Source of the DNA: Bryoerythrophyllum caledonicum
Taxonomy: Eukaryota > Streptophyta > Bryopsida > Pottiales > Pottiaceae
NCBI GenBank assembly: GCA_963971425.1
Contig: OZ020517.1
Span: 12,092,501-12,156,500 of the forward strand
DNA length: 64,000 nucleotides
Direction of reading: 5' to 3'
Positions 44,440 to 56,400 of this stretch are shown here, one piece after another. The notes under the pieces are model-generated. The model was not told the DNA's origin. It saw only the letters and a list, made by a program, of their open reading frames with translations, and did not search any database. Positions within the stretch are counted from its first letter, which is position 1, and every line of letters begins with the position of its first letter. The translations under genes were made by a program, and so were the position numbers.

Positions 44440-45180
44440 CCAAAAATCGTTAAAAATGCTTGTTTTTGTGCAATTAGCAAGAAAGAAAAAATGAATTTTT
44501 TTGTAGTTTTAACCGTAGGATCTCAATTATGAGTTATTAAGTAGTATACTCACAAAATTTCATAAAGTTTGACCGCACGGATTGAAAGATTATAATGTTT
44601 GAAGTAGAGAAAAGGCTCATTTTCTTCCCTGCATTTACTGGATCAACAGACTTTGACTTCAATTGGTGTCTAGTTTTTGCACTATAAAAGGTTTCAATTA
44701 ATTACCATAATGTTAAGCACGATGTTAGTTCCTTATGCACTAATTTGTAGAGGTAGATAAGGAGTGTAGCACATTCAAAAAAATTGTGCTATGAGTGGAG
44801 GTTCAAAAATTCTCACTTCACGTTATATTTTTTTGTGAACTTTATATTGTTTTAATTGAGAATCCAAATGGTCAATAAGAAGGTTTACATCACATAATGC
44901 CGTAGGAGAAATCAAAAGTGAATCATACGAAGATCTCAAAGTTTTATGTGAAAAGGTAGAAGATTTTTTGGTACCTTGGCCGAAAATGTGTGACAATGTG
45001 TGAAAATAATTGACTTGGATTGATATGCTATTTCACCAAAGAACTAACAACATGCTTAACATGATGGTATTGGATTTAGACCTTGTGTAGTGCAAAAGTT
45101 TTTAGAGGTAGACAAGGGGTGTAGCATATTCAAAAAAATTGTGCAATGAGTGGAGGTTCAAAAATTCTTATTCCATATTA
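44440..45180 (-). mobile_element. Partial TTAA-family long element (inverted), with a second fragment
   Basis: The minus orientation repeats the interior of the 8652 and 30908 copies (GACCGCACGGATTGAAAGAT, GACTTTGACTTCAATTGG, GGTCAATAAGAAGGTTTACA). A second overlapping piece (45038-45180) repeats GGTATTGGATTTAGACCTTG and GTAGCATATTCAAAAA. No intact terminus is seen. Confidence 0.5.
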
Positions 45181-45230
45181 ATAGTGACTATGGTTTTGTA
45201 ATGATATATAGGTTTTTTGAGTGTTGGGTT

Positions 45231-45551
45231 ATGGCACCACCAAAAATTGACAGAATCTGGGAGAGCCACGCTTGGTGGATCGTGGAAGTGGATGAGTTGA
45301 GCGCCTTTTAGTGGGTGACGGATTATCCCTATGAGTACCGTACATCGGCGTTGGGGAAGAGTTTTGGCAAAATCCAGGCAATTACTCTTCGACGTGATGA
45401 TATGATATACATAACTTGCGCATTGGGTCCACGTCAATCAGAAGATCTAGCGTATCCGAGGATATCATTGCATTTTAGGGAGCCTTCTTCTCAGAGCGAG
45501 AGATGTCCTTCAATACAGAGGATGGTTTTTTCTACAATGATGATAGCGTAA
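45231..45551 (+). other. Unrecognised ORF with one in-frame TAG
   Basis: An ATG at 45231 opens a frame of 106 codons with a TAG after VEVDELSAF and a final TAA at 45549-45551. Residues such as MAPPKIDRIWESHAWW, DYPYEYRTSALGKSFGKIQ and ITCALGPRQSEDLAYPRI look protein-like. No family is recognised. The context is repeat-rich, so a transposon-derived fragment is likely. Confidence 0.3.
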
Positions 45552-45559
45552 GTCATACG

Positions 45560-46410
45560 CGGGAGGGTGTTCCTAGCAATTACCGATATGTGAGTGTGCG
45601 TCCATTAGTATCGAAGATGTGAAAGATCGTCCAGTGCATGATCATGGATTGTCCGCTATGGTAGGTAGCGCCATTGGACACGTGAAAGGAGTCGTTGCGT
45701 TAGAAGATGAGCTCTGAGCCCTGGAGCTATATACTATAGTAGAGAATGCACGCAATTTGGGTGGCAAGTACGTTAGTATAATGCAGTTTAAGATGTGTCT
45801 ATCGTTCGGTGGATGGTATATATTTATATATTGGGTGGTCCATATGATACGAAGGATTTTAGAATCTCTCAGCAATAGTGTAGAATTGCTTGATTATGTA
45901 TGTTTTTGCATTATAAAATACAGTGAGGTACTTTACATTGTCTTAGGAAATTGCATATATATTTTTGTATCTCTTACACATTGTATTTGTAGTGCAGTAC
46001 TCTAAAATCCTATAATAACTCAAAACACATTTATAATCTCATTGGGCACATGATTATAATTTTGTAGCAGGATTTGCAAACTAGATTAGAAATCATATAT
46101 TTTCTAAAAAAAGGTAGCGAATGTAAAAAATATATTATTGATATGAACATGAAGATGCCAATGTTTGACTCGACAAACACCAAAATTTTGTGACAAAAAA
46201 CATACTAAACTTTTGTCAAATTTTGATTTAAAAAAAGTTATGAGCAAATAACTTGCCGCTTTCTACCAACAACCAGTGCACTTGGCTAAGTGCATAATTG
46301 CTTAATTGCATGTTCTTAGTGGGAATTTTTTTTTCTTCCTAAATTGGACATTTGATGAAAAAGTTATAGGGTTTTGAATTTTAAATGGGGAGGGCGGGCA
46401 CCTCGTTCAC
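45560..46410. other. AT-rich spacer, nothing recognised
   Basis: Only short open frames occur (for example 45757-46005, with hydrophobic AT-driven composition). No element ends were found. Confidence 0.35.
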
Positions 46411-46419
46411 CTCCAAAAA

Positions 46420-47143
46420 CTTTTGATAGGACACTCTATTGAAAGTGAGATTTTCAGTACTTGCAAGTAATATTATTTCCCTTCATGTTGTCAAAATAAA
46501 GTTCTTGTCTTTAGTGAAAAATAGCATACCAACCCAAGTCAAACATTTTCACACATTGTCACTCATTGTCGGGCAAGGTACCAAAAAAACTTCTTCTTTT
46601 CCACATAAAACCTAGGTATCTTTATATTTTTCACTTTTTATTTTTTCCACAACAATATGTAATGTAAACCTTCTTATTAACCATTCGGATTATCAATCGA
46701 AAACATATTAAGTTCAAAAAAATTAAAGTGTGAATTAACAAATTTCGAGCCTCCACTCCTTGCACACTTGTTTTGAATATGCTACACGCCGTCTCTACCT
46801 CTAAAAATTGGTGTGGAAGGAGCTAACATCATGCTTAACAAGATGGTAATAGATTTAGACCTTGTGTAGTAAAATGTTTTGACACCAACTGAAGTCAAAG
46901 TCTGCTGATCCACTAAACGCAGGGAAGAAAATGAACCATTTTCTTGACTTCAAACACTATAATCTTTCAATCCGTGCGGTCAAAGTTTATGAAATTTTTT
47001 ACATGTATTACTTAATAAGCCTTTATTGAGATCCTACGGTCAGAACTAAAAATCAAAGTTTTTGTTACCTTCTTTATTCATTGCACTAGAATCCATTAAT
47101 TTTGAAGTGTTTTTGGTGTAAAACTGTCACGGTACCTTAGGGG
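46420..47143 (+). mobile_element. TTAA-family long element, left-truncated
   Basis: The right end GGTACCTTAGGGG is followed by TTAA (47144-47147). The interior matches the other long copies (GAAGTCAAAGTCTGCTGATC, CTATAATCTTTCAATCCGTG). The expected left terminus about 930 bp upstream is absent. Confidence 0.55.
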
Positions 47144-47373
47144 TTAAGTGATGCGTGAGTGATGTATGAGTGTTGCACATGGGATGAGTTATGCACAGGC
47201 TGATTTATGCATATGGGCTAAGTTATGCAAATGGGCAGAGTGATGCATGATTGTAGAGTGATGCATAAGTGCCCATTATTGAGATCTTCGGATGTAATTA
47301 GCATTGTGAACAAGAGTGCATGATGGCCAATTCATGTGAAATTTGTGCTTGTATTACAGGTACGAGTGAGGAT

Positions 47374-47456
47374 GGTGCGGTTTTATCAAAGCTAATATCC
47401 TTGTGACAGAATGTACAGGGATGGGTGACCTCCTGGGAAAGTCCCAGTGCTGGATC
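47374..47456 (+). pseudogene. 5S rRNA pseudogene with central deletion
   Basis: GGTGCGGTTTTATCAAAGCT resembles the 5' end of plant 5S rRNA, and GGGATGGGTGACCTCCTGGG, followed by AAGTCCCAGTGCTGGATC, matches its 3' third almost exactly. The central ~38 nt, including the Pol III A-box region, is missing. It is a single dispersed copy, not an array. The 5S-derived SINE3 and Cassandra-type elements are alternatives. Confidence 0.75.
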
Positions 47457-47566
47457 TATTTTGATCCTCTTTCAAAAAAACTCATTCGTTTGGACAATGA
47501 AGTTGTGACGAGAACAAATATGCACTCTATTCACACCGACCTCCTTTGGCGGCCAGAGTTCTTACT

Positions 47567-48545
47567 ACTACTATGAGTAAAGGAGTACATGAGCTCACAT
47601 TGCAACCATTGTTGGAGTTTCTGTTAAAATAATTTAGAGGTTAGTAAAGAAATTCAGAGAAGATGGAACTTACAAACGCAATTCTTGCAGTGAATTTCAC
47701 GTTAAAAATCTTAGTGATAGATATGTTTGTAGTGTTTTGCAATACACAAAACTCATTGTCGCTCGCCTGCTTAAGAGATTACGAGTCCATACCCTATTTA
47801 AGTGTGTAGATGTAATATTCAAAGGCTCTTACGTTGAAGTCGCATTTCTAGTAAAATTGCAGTAAAAAAATCTTTCTTAACACCTTGTCACATGTCTCAG
47901 CAATTGACTTTTGCTCAAAAGTATCGTGGATGGAGTGTAGAAGAGTGGGAGCGTATTGTTTGGACAGATGAATCTACCTTTGAAATTGGGAAAAGTTCTA
48001 GACAAATTCATGTTTGGAGAAATGCATTTGAGCGTTATTCATCAATTTGTATAGTTCATACTTTTAAAAGTGGGCGGACTTCCTTGATGATTTGAGGTGC
48101 ATTTGCTCGAGGGCAAAAGTCAGAACTTGTCTTTATGCCTAAAAATTGACGTTTTGCTAAGGATTTTGTGGAAGTGGTCTACAATGGCAAGTTGGTTCAT
48201 TTTATAAATAAAGTTCCACAGGGAGTGCTCATAGAAGATGGCGCACGTGTCCATTGCAGCAAAATATGTGAAAAATGGAGACAAACACGCCTATTGAAGA
48301 AGCTCTATTGGCTTGCAAACTCTCCCAATCTCAATCCAATCGAGAACCTGTGGAAGAGTCTAAAAGTTGTTGTGCAGTATGACAAGGCATGCCCTAGAAA
48401 CTTGGATGCATTAAAGGTTGTCATTGAAAGAGAGTGGAGGTTAGTCACTGGTACAAAGCTCCTTCAACTATGTCATTCTATGCCCTGTAGGTTACAAGCA
48501 GTGATTGATTTACAAGCAACTAATGGAGGACATACACGTTGGTAG
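47567..48545 (+). pseudogene. Tc1-like (DD34E) transposase pseudogene, copy 1
   Basis: A cut-and-paste DDE transposase. Catalytic positions are visible: WTDEST, then EDGARVH, then NPIENLW; counting from the D of EDGA to the E of PIEN gives 34 intervening residues, the Tc1 signature. The frame has TGA stops after SLMI (about 48093; relatives have W) and after FMPKN (about 48147). The N-terminal DNA-binding half (about 47567-47890) is recognisable only in pieces. The gene is followed directly by ~180-bp repeats, as in copy 2. Confidence 0.85.
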
Positions 48546-48915
48546 ATTTGGAATATCTTTTTTTGGTGGATCTTTAGGACTTAAATATGTTTGAACATGT
48601 TATCAATATAGAGATGGTCTCATGCCATAAATTTCATGGACAAAAAATTTTCAATCCTTGGAAGGGTGTCAAAGTTGGCAGCTGTGAAACTTTTCTCACA
48701 ACTACACATGTTGGTAGAGTTTGCATATCTTTTTTTATATTCATCTCCTGGCCTTGAAATTTGGCACACATGTTTTGCAACATAGAGATGATCTTGTGCC
48801 AAGAATTTCATGGAAAACTAATAAATTTTCAGCCCTTAGAAGAAGATCAAAGTTGATAGCAGCGTGGACACTATCCTTGGAATTGCAATACGCCAATTTG
48901 AGCATCACCTTACTG
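48546..48915. repeat. ~180-bp repeats and terminus downstream of Tc1 copy 1
   Basis: About two units in inverse orientation relative to 28278-28880: GTCAAAGTTGGCAGCTGTG, AGATGATCTTGTGCCAAGAA, then CCTTGGAATTGCAA and the terminus GCATCACCTTACTG ending at 48915. These are the 3' part of the transposon. Confidence 0.6.
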
Positions 48916-49100
48916 TTCATGTATGATGAATCACTAATGTAACACCGCATGGAAGATGGGGTAAAAAATTTCTTAGAAATTAGTCATAAAGGGTGGTTAG
49001 GTGGCTTTTGGAAGATATTATTTTTGCACCATAAAAGTCCAAACTTACAATTTATTTGAACCAAAGTTCAATGCTTGATTATCCAAAGGGATCACTTTAT

Positions 49101-49356
49101 TCACCCTGGTCGAGCGTGGGTCGGGCGCCAAACTTGGGTGGGACCGTTTTTTTGGCCTTGCCCAATTTAGGGTCCTAGAGGCTTTTTTGGTTTTTTTTTT
49201 TTTCAAAATTGGGGCCTGCAGTCCCATATTACCCTCGGTGGCTCCTCCTTGGATCAAATAGGGCCCCCCTCCAACATAAAAATAGGGCCGGTTTTGTCCC
49301 TACCCTACTCCACCCTTCCAAGCCTGAGGCTTACTGCAACGCTCGACCGGGGTATT
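49101..49356. mobile_element. ~250-bp MITE with GGTCGAGCG ends
   Basis: CACCCTGGTCGAGCGTGGG at the left and GCAACGCTCGACCGGGGTA at the right are inverted. TTTA lies outside both (49097-49100 and 49354-49357), a possible duplication. The interior is G- and C-rich with T runs; the frames across it are not genes. Confidence 0.45.
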
Positions 49357-49359
49357 TAG

Positions 49360-49970
49360 GCAAATCCTATCCAAAGTACATCAGAATCTTAGAACTTTGA
49401 TGCCAACATATCTGTGACTAATTTTCATTAAAAGAATCTTTCAAAGTACCCATTCTTTTTCAATGAAAGCTAAAGATTCTTTTTTAAATTAATAATTCAT
49501 TTAAACTTTGAAGTAAACATGCTAGAAAGTTATTTATAAAACTTGATTGCACAAATTGGAAAATAACAATATTTAAAGTGAAGAAAAAGGTTGTTCAAAG
49601 GATCAAAGTTGTATCACTTCATTTGGTGTCTGATTTAAAAGTATGATGTTCAAATTTTAGATCAACTAGGGTACTCTCTATTTAGTTGACAATCTAAATC
49701 GGGCATGCTACAAATTTCCCAAATTGTCAGCTGTAATTTTTTAAATCTGAATACGCAATCAAGCATTTTGCCTTGCGGTTTAGAAGTGTACTCATCTTCA
49801 GTAGTGGCCATTGTTTACAAAATTGTAGTTTTCTAGAAGCCAAAAAAGAAGAATTTAATACATTAGACTATAGTATGCTCTAGCCATTGAATTTTAGGCC
49901 ATTTTAAGGCGTTTTCAGAATTTTGAATGGCAATTAATGAATATTTGGTAAACACCCATTTGGTTCCTTC
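49360..49970. other. AT-rich spacer, nothing recognised
   Basis: No genes, terminal repeats or tandem structure seen between the MITE and the next Tc1-type terminus. Confidence 0.35.
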
Positions 49971-49975
49971 ATGTA

Positions 49976-50560
49976 TAGTGGGGTGACACCCAAATTGGTG
50001 TTTTTGCAATTTCAGGGATAGTGTCCACACTGCTGGCAACTTTGACACCCTCCCGAGGGCTGATTTTTTTAAATTTTACCATGAAAAATTAGATGCAAGA
50101 TTATCTCTATAATGTTGAAAACATGTGTACCAAATGTCAAGGCCATGAGATCTATAAGAATAAAAAATTTCAAGATTTACCAACATGGGGTAGCTCTAAG
50201 AAAAGTTTCACAGCTGCCAACTTTGATACCCTCCCAAGGATTGAAGAATTTTTTTTTACTATGAAATATTTGGAGTGAAACCACCTTTACGTTGGTTACA
50301 CATGTGAAAAAATTCAAGCCCAAAAGATCCACACAGAAAGTAATATTCCAAATCTACCAACATGTGTAGTTGTGAGAATTAAAGGGGAAAACGGTTTCAC
50401 TACTTCCAACTTTGATAGCCTCCCTAGGGTTGAGAATTTGTTATTTCAACATGAAATTTTTGTCACAAGATTATTATTATGTTGATAAAATGTGTGAAAA
50501 ATTTCAAGGCCAGAAGACACATACAAAAATAGGTATTCAAAATCTACCAACATGAATGTC
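49976..50560. repeat. Terminus and ~180-bp repeats of Tc1 copy 2
   Basis: TA (49974-49975) then TAGTGGGGTGACACCCAAAT, followed by about three units (GCAACTTTGACACCCTCCC near 50036, GCCAACTTTGATACCCTCCC near 50216, CCAACTTTGATAGCCTCCC near 50406). Spacing is 180-190 bp. They lie between the element end and the transposase 3' end, mirroring copy 1. Confidence 0.65.
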
Positions 50561-50569
50561 CTCTACTAG

Positions 50570-51250
50570 CATCAATCTCTGCTTGTAACCTAGAGGGCAA
50601 AGAATGACATAGTTGAAGAAGCTTTGTATCACTGACTGACTTCCACTCTCTTTTGTGAACTACCTTTAATGCATATATGTTTCTTGATCATGGCTTGCCA
50701 TGTTGCACGACATCTTTTAGAATCTCCCAGTGTTCTCAATTGGATTGAGATCGGGAGAGTTTGCAAGCCGATTGAGCTTCTCAAAAAGGCGCGTATGTCT
50801 CCATTCTTCACATATTTTGCTGCAATGGACAGATGCGCCATCTTCCATGAGCAATGCATGTATAACTTTATCCATGAAATCAAATAATTCCCCTCTATAA
50901 ACCACTTCCACAAAATCCTTTGCAGAACGTTGATTTTTAGGCATAAAAACAAATTTTGACTTTTGCCCTCTAGCAAATGCATCCCAAATCATCAAGGAAG
51001 TTTGTCCTTTTTTAAAAGTATGAATTATTCAACTTGATGAATAACTCTCATATGCAATTCTAAAAACGTGAACTTGTCTAGAATTTTCCCGATTTCAAAG
51101 ATAGATTCATCTCTCCAAACAATACGCGGCCACACTTCTGCGCTCCATCTACAGTACTTTTGAGCAAAAGCCGGCCTTTGATATATGTGACGAGGTGTCA
51201 AAAAAGGCTTTTTGATTGTAATTCGATTAAAAATGTCCCATCTATATAAG
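50570..51250 (-). pseudogene. Tc1-like (DD34E) transposase pseudogene, copy 2
   Basis: Minus-strand frames include WDAFARGQKSKFVFMPKNQR, MEDGASVHCSKICEEWRHTR, and NSPDLNPIEN, then a frameshift into a segment ending in LLQLCHSLPSRLQAEID. It keeps the Q and W positions that are stops in copy 1, so the two copies are independently damaged. Upstream, the WTDES region is present but broken (about 51090-51180). It points towards copy 1, with the repeat arrays between them. Confidence 0.8.
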
Positions 51251-51269
51251 AGCCTTTGAATGGTACGTC

Positions 51270-51480
51270 CACAGACTTAAGTAGTGCATATAGTAGTTGT
51301 TGCATAAACAAAGATTGCTAAATACAATAGATCAAGAATCTCAACCAACATCAAATAAATGAAATACATAGCTAAAGACAACTATACTAAGCACACCCTC
51401 AAAGAATATGTTGTGATTCAGAAGAGTAGTCAAGCGTCTTGCACTCCACAAGGAATACTACACAATAGCACTAAAAAGAC
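51270..51480 (-). repeat. Inverted copy of the dispersed repeat at 11.64-11.83 kb
   Basis: The minus strand carries GAGTGCAAGACGCTTGACTA, TTTGAGGGTGTGCTTAGTAT and TAGCTATGTATT in the same order as the plus strand at 11.69-11.79 kb. Confidence 0.5.
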
Positions 51481-51489
51481 TATTGCCAC

Positions 51490-53450
51490 GGTAATGTTGC
51501 TGCAACAGTTGTATGCACCCAGCCAAAGATGTCATCCAATACCAAATCAATAACCCTATGGCAAAGTAACTAAGAGAGAATAGGCCGACTAGTATGTGAG
51601 CCCATCCTTAATCGTCTTTGGCAACTTTGTTGCTGATCTCTTAGTCAATCTCTATGTTGCTTATCCCTGAAACAAAATCATGGACTTCAACAATATGACA
51701 ACACACCATATACTGACAACTCCATGAAGATTTTAAGCCGATTCATCAAGTGAAACATGGTTTGAAGACCTCCTACAACAAAAGAAACTCCAATCCCCGG
51801 ACGGTAGAGTACAGAGAGGCGACGTTAAGAAAGCCATATGCCAACCACGTTGTCAATGTTCATAAAGCAACATGATAGCCACTTCTTTCTTCTCACCACA
51901 CACAAAACACGAAAGGCTATCCAAAACACAGAAGGTTGTCCGGCACAACGGCCAACTCATGTTGAACAGAGCCATCAATGGATAAATGACAGGGAACACA
52001 ATTTTTAGAGTGCTCTCGACAATTCCAGGCATCCTAGCCTTCCAACAACAAGATATCACTAGTGTAGTAGTAACTTTTTCAAATTGGTGTAGTTTTTGCT
52101 GTTTCGGTATAAACAGGATCTCTAAATCCACTTGAATTAGGTTTGGACATGTGAATGTGAATCAAATGGATGTGTAAAGTAGTTTTGATAGTTAGGATAT
52201 GAAAAGGCATGATTGTATAACTACCAAGGACTATAAGATAAAGAATGAAGGAAAGAGAAAACACTACACACTTAGTTTTGAACGATTATATTTGACAGTG
52301 TTAGTCATCATCTTAGCTTGAATCTACTTGATCATATTTTGATGTCGATTATAGAGTTTTGTTATTATATAGTGATAGCAGTACATTGTAATATCAACTA
52401 GATTACTATATTAATACTATCAAATCGATGTGTGATCAATTGGATATAAGTCGGACTGCTGGATTGATTTTCGGTCACGTGTGACATATCAACTGGATTA
52501 CTTATGCATACAACGTGATTCTCGTATCAAGTAGAAGTCAGAGTTTGTCAATTGGATGATACGATGAGTCATAGTTGGGAACCAAGTATTGTTGTATCAA
52601 TTGGATATGATAGAGATCAAGTTGATAAGTAAAGTCCAAGAGAGGTGTGAGGTTGTCTAGGAGTTACATACGTGACTATCCAACGCATTAGAGAAGTTAA
52701 TTGTAGAGATGATCCTACAATAGCTACGACATGAATTCCTATCAACTAGATATATAGTTGTGTGTTGACAATAGTAAGGTTAACATATAGTATTCAAAGT
52801 ATAGATAGAGAGTACATAATCAAAAGGAAATGTGAAAGATTGACTGAGTTTTGTTCTACTGGATACGTGTTTTACGCAACCTTCATCATATAGAACACTG
52901 TAACTATCATTGGAAATCCTGAGTCCTCTAGTCTTTGAACTTCGAAAGATCAAGATTGTAAATTGACTCATGGGAGTCTATGAATTGTAATCAATGCATT
53001 TTATATACGCAAAGTGTTCTCACTTGGAGGTTGAGATCAAATTACAAGAAGTAAGGATGGAGTAAAGATAAACCGGAGAATTGCATGAGCAAAGTATTGA
53101 AACCCTAATTTCAATTATGCAACATGGCATAACAAAATTTGTAATATAGATTGAAGTAAATGAATTTTCAATTGTTGTGACCATTTGTTCATGGATACAT
53201 TAACTGGATACTAAAGATACTATCAAATTGATTGGATTAAGAGTCTTCTCCGGGTGATAATTAGTTTTTAAAATAATATTATACCTTGGATTGACTCAAT
53301 AATAAACACAATTACTATCTGCATGTGACCTTAAGCTACTTATACACTGAACAAAAAGATCCATTCCCAATATGAAGTTTCTAGAGTTGAATTACGTGGG
53401 GTGTTTGATTGATTTCATTTGCAATAGAATTTTCTATACTACAATTGGGC
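51490..53450. other. AT-rich stretch with a recurring ATCAACTGGAT-like word
   Basis: No gene is recognised. Between 52.39 and 53.22 kb variants of TATCAACTRGAT/TCAATTGGAT occur at least seven times (about 52391, 52437, 52486, 52547, 52596, 52741, 53200) at irregular spacing. Confidence 0.35.
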
Positions 53451-53460
53451 TACATATCCT

Positions 53461-56400
53461 TCACTCAAAGAATAGTGCATCCAACCTTGACGTCCAACGA
53501 CGTAGGCGCCTTGCGCAGGAGATAAATGTAATTCTCCGTGGAGAAACTTTGTAGCTGAGGTCGGTAGGCACCACTACAAATACGAACGTATCGCAAGGTG
53601 TCACGGTGCTAAGCATTGGATAAATTTTCCATGACCATTGGCATGGCCAACTTGAAAAACTCCGCTCGATCTCAAAGACACTCGACCTACACCTTTGGAT
53701 CATCCAAATCGACAACCGAAGCAATTTTTTCCCAAACAAAATTTGGTAAAATTAGCTCCCGTCCGTACAACAACTGAAACGGAGTGAAAGCAACTAGTGA
53801 AGCCTTCCGGCTAAACGGGTACCCCATGGCAATCCATTGTATTATTAAATCTCAATTACGATGGCCATCCTTAAGTAATCCATACTTACGTAGGCCCTGC
53901 TTGATGGTCTGAACGTCACCCTCCACCAAACCGCCCACCTTCCAAGAAATGGTACGGTGATCAATCAAAGCTTTGCTATACAAAGCTTCAAAGCCCTAAG
54001 AAATTCATGCCCCTGATCACTCAACACCTGAGCTCGGGCTCCAAAATGAACCAACACCCAGTCAAGAAATGCCATGGCCGCCAACTCCAAAGAGTTTTGC
54101 GGTAGTGTCACAAGCTCAATGCACTTGTTCAAATGCTCCTCCATCATCAACACGTATTTGACTCCACGTGGGGTGACCACAAGCGGCCCAAAAAAATCCA
54201 AGGACCAATGGTAGCCCAACTCCATAATGGGCAAAGGCTACAGCTGCGGTGACATAGTGTTGAAGTTGGATCGTACATGATTACACACTTCACACCGTGA
54301 AACATACATGGTGACCTGCTGATACATGTCGGTCCACCAATATTGGTTGCGCAACATCGAATGAGTCCGTTGCACATAAAAATGTCCTAGGTATCCGTGT
54401 ACTTGTCGTACCAACAAAGCCTTCAGATCTGGCCTAGGAACTATGCGCCTAGTCCCATCCGGCCACATCTGAAATAAAAGGTCGCTCTCACAACAGAACC
54501 TTGCTAAGTTGCTATTCTGTGTCCAACTCAATCACACTCCACAGCAAAATGAGCTGGAGGAAGTGTCCTCTATTGTAGCTTGTGTAAGATTGGATTGTCT
54601 TCTTACACATCGCTAATAATGTGGGCCTTCTCTGGATCCTCATTTGTTGCCAGATCAGACAACGTAGATGCGGAGCTAGAGATCGATATGAGGTAAGCGG
54701 CTGCATCTAACCTCGAGACTTGCTCTCTGTCACAGTCCTCATTGCACATGGCACCAATCAGATCCTCCTCCAAAGGACTCGAATTGCAAGATAGACCATC
54801 CGCATCCCAGTTCTTGATGCAGGTCCGATGTACAACCTTAAAGCCATACTCTTGAAGCAACAAAGCCGATTATGCAAGGTAAGATTTTCATACTCCATGA
54901 ACCACTTGAAAGGCGGGTGGTTGATCACCAACGTAAAATACTGTCCATTAAAATAGGGCCCAAAATGAGCTATCGTCCAAACCACGGCCAAAGTCTCCCC
55001 CTCATAGGATGAATAATTGGACTCCGCGTTTTGGTTGCTCCTAAAGAAAATGCCACAATGTACTCCTGTCCCTCATCATCCTTTTGAGTGACATTGCCCT
55101 CAATTCCACAGCACTCCAGTCTTAATGCAAGTGAAAGGATTGTGTAGCATCCGGATGCCGCAGCACAACTGTTGAATTGAGCTTCAGCTTCACAGTAGGA
55201 AATTCTTGCTCGTGCTTCCGTCTCCAATTCCATGGCTGAACTTTTCCTATGAGAATAGTCAACAGCTCAACAATTAAGCTAAAGTTCTTGACAAATCAAC
55301 AATAGTAATTTGCCAAGCCAAAATAATTCAAAGTCGTAACACTTTGGTTGGGACAGAAATCTTCAGCAACGCATATAATTTGGCCTACTGCACGCTAAGA
55401 CCTCCAAAAACAATTATGTGCCAAATATGGCAATTGGTCGAGGAAGAACTTGCACTTGCCATGGTACAAGCGCAACCTCCACAACCTTAACCTCTCAAAC
55501 ACCGCCTAAAGATGTCGCATAACATCATCAATGTAGCATTGGGAAAACTATAAACTAGTCATCATTGGTTCCATCACCCTCTGAAACTCAATGAGTGCGT
55601 TTATGAGGCTAAATGGGAGAAAATTTCAATGGTATAGTTGATCGTTCTCATCCTGATCAACTCTCTAGAATGTAGTCTTCACATGGTCATCCACCATCAA
55701 TGGTAACTCGTGATAATCAAATCGCAAATCTAGAGTATTAAATATTGTAGCGGGTCCACGACATCAAATAACTCCTCCGGCGTGGGCATGGGTACAAGTC
55801 TAACTTGGTCTTGCAATTGACCAGCCTGTAATTCCCACACATCTGCTTCTCCGTCCAGTTGTCAACGATATCCTTCTTCAATAGCATAATTGTGGCACAA
55901 GTATACTCGCCGTTGGAGACTTTAATCAAGCTGGCGGCCAACAACTCTTGACAACGAGTCTAAATCCCAACTTTTTATGAAAAACTGAGCTTGTACAGTT
56001 GTCGGAAGATCAGGTGGTCATCCTCCAACTAAATGTCAATGGGCTTGCTTGAGTAGCCCTCCAAATCATGGAGGCTAAAGCCAAAACAACTACGATATGA
56101 ACGTATGAACGCTCATACCATTTGTGCCTCGGCACCAGTTAGATGTGGCCCAAAATCCAGAGGCCCATCATAAAATTTTGTGGTCTCCTTTTCCATTGTA
56201 GAAGATTCACCATGTATCCGCACGACCGGTGATTGCTACTTGGTAGCGGAGAAGGCATTCATGTCCCCAGACTCTCTACTCACAGGATCCACAAATTTTT
56301 TTGTACCGTGATGATAAAATCGGAAAAAGATATCCAAGCATCCTCTCAATTAAAGTCTTTGGCGAAGGCTGTAAAGATACAATGAGCACATAGCTCCTCA

